Origin: Scalindua sp964437425
Lineage (GTDB): Bacteria > Planctomycetota > Brocadiia > Brocadiales > Scalinduaceae
Length of the DNA: 9,521 bases
NCBI GenBank assembly: GCA_964437425.1
Contig: CAYTGO010000089.1
Span: forward strand, 1-9,521
Direction of reading: 5' to 3'
Position 1 is the stretch's first letter, and the number at the start of each line of letters is the position of its first letter. This document shows positions 5,828 to 9,521 of this stretch, in pieces. Position numbers and translations under genes: made by a program. Under the pieces are notes generated by a model that had not been told where the DNA came from, did not search any database, and worked only from the letters and a program-made list of their open reading frames with translations.

Positions 5828-6951
5828 ATGGGAAGACTATCAGATTTAATCAAACAGGGTAAACTTCCGGAAAAAAAGCAGAAGGAAGAGGTTAAAATAA
5901 GAAATCTGGAGAGCCTCAAGGAAGAAGTAGTAGAAACAGCACGAGAGGAAGAACCAGGCTCTGAAGAGATAATTGATATGAGCCTGCCTACTGAGTCCGG
6001 AGGTACTGAGTTAGATGATATGGCTCTGCCTACTGAAGCCGGAAGCACTGAGTTAAGCGAGATGGATCTGCCTACTGAGGGGAGTGATGAAGGGCGACTT
6101 GATGCGCCTGACATAAAATCACTGGAAGATATTACGTTGCCAAGCGAAGATGAACTTGCCGCTCCTTCCAGCGATGAATTGATAGAACAGAAACGAATAG
6201 AAGGTTTATACACAGGTATTTACAATTTTGTAGAGGGAATCCTTGGCAGCCTGAAAAGCAAGAAAAAGTTTACCATAGATAAAGGGTTTGAAATTGTAAA
6301 GGACATTGTACAGACAGAGAAGGCAACCGATATTCTTTATGGCAAAGCAGTACAGGGTAAAGGCATACCAGACAACCTGGCAGCACATTCTGCTAACGTT
6401 TGTATTTATTCTTTACTGCTGGGAAAAGGCGCTAACTACTCAGAGGGACAGTTGGTTGAGCTAGGAATGACGGCTCTACTTCATGATTTAGGCATGATTT
6501 TTGTGGCAGATGGAATAGTTAACAAAAAGGGGAAGTTAACAACTGACGAATTAAAGCAAATCAGAAAACATCCATATTACACTTTCAAGATACTCCAAAC
6601 CCTTGGGGAAAAATATTCGTGGATTGCAAAGGTAGCTTATCAGGAGCAGGAAAGAGAGAATGGCAAGGGATATCCAAATGGGCTTATAGGAGATGAAATA
6701 CATGATTACGCCAAAATCATAGGCATCGTTGATGTATACGAAGCCTTAACCCATCACAGACCTCATAGAAAGGGTTATATGCCTCATGATGCGGTAAAGT
6801 TGATATTGGGCACCCAAAAAGAACTTTATTCCAATGATGTTAAAAGATTATTACTCACAAAATTATCATGCTTTCCATTGGGCAGTTATATTAAATTAAA
6901 TTCGAATGCGATCTGTAAAGTGACAGAGGTTTTTGAAGATTCTCCTTTACG
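5828..6951 (+). CDS. HD-GYP-family protein with degenerate metal site and acidic repeat N-terminus (3' end lost in gap)
   Basis: 375 residues are readable before the assembly gap. Residues 1-120 are acidic, probably disordered, with 14-residue repeats (M51, M65, M79 each followed by xLPTE). Residues about 125-345 are an HD-GYP domain: H187 (AAHSANV), the HD pair H219-D220 (LLHDLG), H248 (KHPYY), G-Y-P 281-283 and D302 (IVDVYEAL), then RPHRKGYMP. The family HHER motif reads EQER (273-276), so both paired histidine ligands are replaced. HD-GYP proteins normally hydrolyse cyclic-di-GMP; this one may be inactive or act as a sensor. SCFPLGSYIKLNSNAICKV and FEDSPLR (347-375) match the usual post-domain segment, so only a short C-terminus should be missing. 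Start ATG with AAGAGG 9 nt upstream. It lies 13 nt after the ATPase gene and is thus co-transcribed. Confidence 0.88.
5978..6076 (+). repeat. 42-bp-period coding repeat (14-residue LPTE repeats)
   Basis: Two full units (5978-6019, 6020-6061) and a partial third (6062-6076) encode M-x-LPTE-x-G-x-TEL-x-x. Only some codons differ between units. A weaker relative, DITLPSEDEL, follows at residues 101-110. Strongly acidic, it may be a flexible binding segment. Confidence 0.8.
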
Positions 6952-7051
6952 NNNNNNNNNNNNNNNNNNNNNNNNNNNNNNNNNNNNNNNNNNNNNNNNN
7001 NNNNNNNNNNNNNNNNNNNNNNNNNNNNNNNNNNNNNNNNNNNNNNNNNNN
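6952..7051. other. Assembly gap of 100 N
   Basis: Exactly 100 consecutive N, the usual placeholder for a scaffold gap of unknown length. It interrupts the HD-GYP-like gene. The true distance, reading frame and even adjacency across it are not established, so any frame read through it is arbitrary. Confidence 0.98.
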
Positions 7052-7052
7052 A

Positions 7053-7130
7053 ACTTCAAAAAGTACAAATTTCTCGGATTTTTTTGTTGACATTACCAAA
7101 AAGTTACTTTATCCTCTACGCAACACATAA
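7053..7130 (+). CDS. Possible C-terminal end of the HD-GYP-like protein after the gap
   Basis: One frame after the gap reads 25 residues to a TAA (7128-7130) and contains FSDFFVDITKKLLYPLRNT. This somewhat resembles the short terminal segment after HD-GYP domains (a V/I-D-x-T-K-x-x-L-L-Y-x pattern). The frame that continues the pre-gap gene numerically gives only NFKKYKFLGFFC before a stop. Since gap length is unknown, the first frame is the better candidate. Evidence is thin. Confidence 0.35.
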   Translation, partial: TSKSTNFSDFFVDITKKLLYPLRNT

Positions 7131-7576
7131 GACGTTACCCACTAAAAGCTTATAGATTGTTTTCCTCATAGGAAAAATAAACTACCTTCCACATAACAAG
7201 CGTTAACAAATCGCAAACGGCCAAGGTGCCTTCGGTAATCACAAAGTATTACAACTTTACATCATCAGATTAGTTTTCCACATTACCTGTTTGCAAAGGT
7301 AACAGACCAAAGCACATTCGGCCAAACACAACTTCTTATATCTTTATAACAATAAATAAAATATCGTCTGTTCTTACATAGCCTCCCTCGGGCTGTTATA
7401 TTTTATTCATTATTGTAAAGATTTTTCAGTTTCAGAAATTTTATTATAAACATTGCACCAAATATATCCTCAGTAGGGATAGGATAATATAGTGTAGAGA
7501 TTAACAATTGTCTTCCATACCCTTCTGGAAGGTTGTTGCCTTTAAAATAGTTGTAAATTTAGAATAGGGATTAATT
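7131..7576. other. AT-rich intergenic stretch without a recognisable gene
   Basis: I found no convincing coding sequence on either strand; stops are frequent and any short ORF lacks a ribosome-binding site. It contains an A/T-flanked hairpin (TTTTCCT-CAT-AGGAAAA, 7160-7176) with no U run after it, a candidate terminator at 7378-7407, an inverted repeat TATCCT/AGGATA (7465-7470, 7481-7486), and a hairpin CTTCCA/TGGAAG (7512-7517, 7526-7531) that would lie in the leader of the lipoprotein gene. GATAATATAGT near 7483-7493 could hold a -10 for that gene, but I see no matching -35. Confidence 0.6.
7378..7407 (+). terminator. Candidate weak intrinsic terminator
   Basis: ATAGCC (7378-7383) pairs with GGCTGT (7391-7396) as a 6-bp stem with one G-U pair and a 7-nt loop. 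It is followed by the T-rich TATATTTTATT (7397-7407). The stem is short and the tail is interrupted by A, so it is only a candidate. It would end transcription from the HD-GYP-like gene before the lipoprotein gene. Confidence 0.35.
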
Positions 7577-9521
7577 ATGTCAAAACTTACAAACTTTCTA
7601 ATACCACTTGTTTTGATATCAACTGGAGTAATATCCTGCACGAACTATAGTTTAGTAAAGAAAAAGGATATCCCAAATCAACAATTCTCTAACACTATAA
7701 ACCAGGATGTTAGTGACCAACAAGCCCTGCCGCAACCTGAAGAAGAAAACATAACAAGCCAAGTCGTGTCTACAGACATACCTACGATAGTAAAACCTTC
7801 GTCAACCACTAATGCAGAGGATAAACAACCCGTCGATAAAGTAATCGACAAAGAACATGCTGACAACCCGCATGGCATGGAGCAAGCTCAAATAAAACTG
7901 AATCAAGTTGGTCTGGCTCATCTTGATCTTGGAATTGCTTATGCCGAAAAGGGCCTGATCGATCAGGCGATCTCTGAATTTCAGAGTGCAATAGAAGCAA
8001 ACCCACACCACCTTGAATCATATGTGCGATTGGGAACTACATATGGATTAAAGGGGATGGCGAATGAGGCACAATTAGAATTTAAGAAGGCAATAGATAT
8101 TAACCTTAATGAAGCGGTTGCAAAAATAGTTTTTAGTGCATTACCGGTAACTGCAAATCAGAAAGTAAAAACAGATGTTGCCAAGGCGCACATAAACCTT
8201 GGAAATGCATATAAAGAGGAAGGAAAACTAAAAAGGTCACGTATAGAGTATGAAAAGGCTTTAGAGCTTAATCCAAAACATCCAATTGCCAGCAAATCGT
8301 TAAGCGAAATATATTACACCATAGGATCTACTTTTCTGGAGAATAAGGAATATGACAGTGCTGTCGGTGCATTTAACAAAACAGTTGAGTTAAACCCCGG
8401 GTTCCCTCAAATTAAAGATGCCCTCGAAAAAGCCCATTATAATCTTGGCATAAACTATGCTGAAAACGGCAAACTCGATAAAGCAATTATAGAGTTTAAC
8501 AAGACCATGGAAATCAATCTTAACTATGCCATGCTGGACAAAAACAGTCTTAGTCATATCAGTAATGACAAAAAAGCGGTTTCAGACAAAAACACCCATC
8601 ACGATAGAAATCTTCCGGATGAAAACAGAGATAATAGTACCAACAGCGATGTAAGAAAAGAAAGCGTTCATAAAGTAGAGGAAGAACCTCTTCAGGATCA
8701 AATCCCTCATCAAATTGATGTTGTAGAGGAAATGATACTGGCTGAAAAAGATAATACAAAAAAACCGGAAGAGGATATAAATCAAGCAGAAAACCAACAC
8801 CATCTTCTTTTGCAGGAAGGCAATAAGAGAAAACTAGCACTATCCAATAAACCTTCATTTGAAACGGAACAATCACTAAAAGCAAATGAACCAAGGCATG
8901 AAAGAGTACGCCTAAAGACAAAAATACCTAATAGAAACCAAGACAAGAAACAAATCCAGCAGAAGATTGCTCATGCAAAAACTGTGAATAGCGGAGAAAC
9001 AGATATTAATGATCTGGATTTCGAAAATCAAGAAAGAGATGCTTCCCTGCTGGTAAGCGGAGCGGAAGATGTTGAGAACCCAAACTACAGGGTTTTTACA
9101 TACAATTTAACCAGAAATTACAAGCCTCAAATAAGAATTAACGATGCTATAAAGAAATATGAAGATGCTACAATCAACAACCCTTATGACAATAGCGCTT
9201 TTCTCAATCTGGCCCATGCCTACTACAGTAAAGCCATGTATCTTGACGATGCGATAGCAAGAAGAGAAGATGCTCTGGAAAGCAATCAAAATTTTTCGGT
9301 TAAACGATTTTATCTCCGTGAAACCGGATTAACTGGAAACACCGGCACTTTCGACAATGCTTTAGCTTTCCGCAACAGACCAGGTAAAATATATGAAGAG
9401 ATGTTTCGTGAAGCCATAGTTGAGTATAAGAGTGCTCTTCGAACTAACCCAAACTCTTCAAACTCTCTGTATGGCCTTGCATTCTCTTTTTCTGTAAAAG
9501 GCTCACACCTGGAGATTGCAT
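7577..9521 (+). CDS. Large TPR-repeat lipoprotein (3' end beyond window)
   Basis: An open frame of 648 codons runs to the window end with no stop. The N-terminus is a lipoprotein signal: short basic start, hydrophobic LIPLVLISTGVIS (8-20), lipobox VISC with the acylated Cys at 21, so the protein should be anchored in a membrane facing the periplasm. After a polar linker (22-105) come TPR units at about 111-144 (LGIAYAEKGLIDQAISEFQ), 145-178, 202-235 (LGNAYKEEGKLKRSRIEYE), 243-276 and 284-317 (LGINYAENGKLDKAIIEFN). Residues about 319-515 are a highly charged, Asn/Gln/Lys/Glu-rich, probably disordered segment. A second, more diverged TPR block begins near 520 (INDAIKKYEDATINNPYD) and continues past 608 (FREAIVEYKSALRTNP). 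TPRs scaffold protein complexes; the partner is unknown. ATG 7577-7579 follows AGGGA (7566-7570). Not clearly in one operon with the HD-GYP-like gene: about 450 nt and a possible terminator intervene. Confidence 0.88.
   Translation, partial: MSKLTNFLIPLVLISTGVISCTNYSLVKKKDIPNQQFSNTINQDVSDQQALPQPEEENITSQVVSTDIPTIVKPSSTTNAEDKQPVDKVIDKEHADNPHGMEQAQIKLNQVGLAHLDLGIAYAEKGLIDQAISEFQSAIEANPHHLESYVRLGTTYGLKGMANEAQLEFKKAIDINLNEAVAKIVFSALPVTANQKVKTDVAKAHINLGNAYKEEGKLKRSRIEYEKALELNPKHPIASKSLSEIYYTIGSTFLENKEYDSAVGAFNKTVELNPGFPQIKDALEKAHYNLGINYAENGKLDKAIIEFNKTMEINLNYAMLDKNSLSHISNDKKAVSDKNTHHDRNLPDENRDNSTNSDVRKESVHKVEEEPLQDQIPHQIDVVEEMILAEKDNTKKPEEDINQAENQHHLLLQEGNKRKLALSNKPSFETEQSLKANEPRHERVRLKTKIPNRNQDKKQIQQKIAHAKTVNSGETDINDLDFENQERDASLLVSGAEDVENPNYRVFTYNLTRNYKPQIRINDAIKKYEDATINNPYDNSAFLNLAHAYYSKAMYLDDAIARREDALESNQNFSVKRFYLRETGLTGNTGTFDNALAFRNRPGKIYEEMFREAIVEYKSALRTNPNSSNSLYGLAFSFSVKGSHLEIA

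Noticed and set aside
5791..6213. Ser-rich minus-strand reading frame opposite the HD-GYP-like gene
   Set aside because: It mirrors the acidic repeats of the plus-strand gene, has no recognisable domain, and crosses the ATPase/HD-GYP junction.
5828..7090. HD-GYP-like gene read straight through the N run to a stop at 7090
   Set aside because: A 100-N placeholder does not preserve frame, and the resulting tail is short and unlike the family.
7160..7176. Perfect hairpin TTTTCCT-CAT-AGGAAAA as terminator
   Set aside because: The stem is A/T-rich with a 3-nt loop and no T run follows on either strand.
7207..7345. CGGCCAA occurring twice and other short repeats in the intergenic stretch
   Set aside because: Too short and irregular to call a repeat family or CRISPR; expected by chance.
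8559..8921. Minus-strand reading frames opposite the TPR lipoprotein
   Set aside because: The plus-strand frame is open for 648 codons with a lipoprotein signal and TPR motifs; the antisense frames show no family features.

Overview
The window is about 9.5 kb of AT-rich bacterial chromosome from a draft assembly: a run of exactly 100 N (6952-7051) marks a scaffold join. I recognise no mobile element, tRNA, rRNA or CRISPR array. Features suggesting a deep-branching, possibly planctomycete/anammox-type bacterium are the modest GC content, frequent GTG/TTG starts with weak Shine-Dalgarno sequences, an arginine gene mixed with tRNA synthetases, a histone-H1-like lysine-rich tail, a degenerate HD-GYP protein and a long TPR lipoprotein. 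This assignment is an inference from protein style, not a demonstration.

Minus-strand block (1-4642). A good sigma70-type promoter (TTGACG-17-TATTAT, 4614-4642) precedes what looks like one transcription unit, in transcription order: argC (arginine biosynthesis), gltX (glutamyl-tRNA synthetase), thpR (RNA 2',3'-cyclic phosphodiesterase), a GcvH-like lipoyl-fold protein with a lysine-repeat tail, a CPBP-family intramembrane protease, and tyrS (tyrosyl-tRNA synthetase, cut by the window start). Gaps are 12, 35, 1 and 63 nt, then an 8-nt overlap. Two members are unusual. The GcvH-like protein has Ser where the lipoyl-lysine should be, and carries a (KKxx)13 tail. GltX lacks about 30 residues that normally connect the two halves of the catalytic region, including the usual zinc/YDGR segment.

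Divergent intergenic region (4556-5013). A second promoter (TTGACA-17-TTAAAT, 4768-4796) fires rightward. Its predicted transcript begins with a strong ribosome-binding site and a 12-codon ORF whose ATG lies in the four-base loop of an 8-bp hairpin. Further downstream are mutually exclusive long-range pairings. This looks like a structured, possibly regulatory, leader.

Plus-strand block (5014-9521). The leader precedes an ExeA/GspA-type AAA ATPase and, 13 nt later, an HD-GYP-family protein. The latter has an acidic N-terminus with 14-residue LPTE repeats and has lost the paired histidines of its metal site. The assembly gap removes its C-terminus. After an AT-rich, mostly non-coding stretch of about 450 nt comes a large lipoprotein with two TPR blocks separated by a charged, probably disordered linker; it runs off the window end. 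An ATPase, a signalling-type HD protein and a TPR lipoprotein together fit envelope, secretion or pilus-related functions, but that is inference.

I do not see a clear-cut new multi-gene system. The best candidates for novelty are the lysine-less GcvH/H1-tail fusion and the leader RNA ahead of the ATPase/pseudo-HD-GYP operon.
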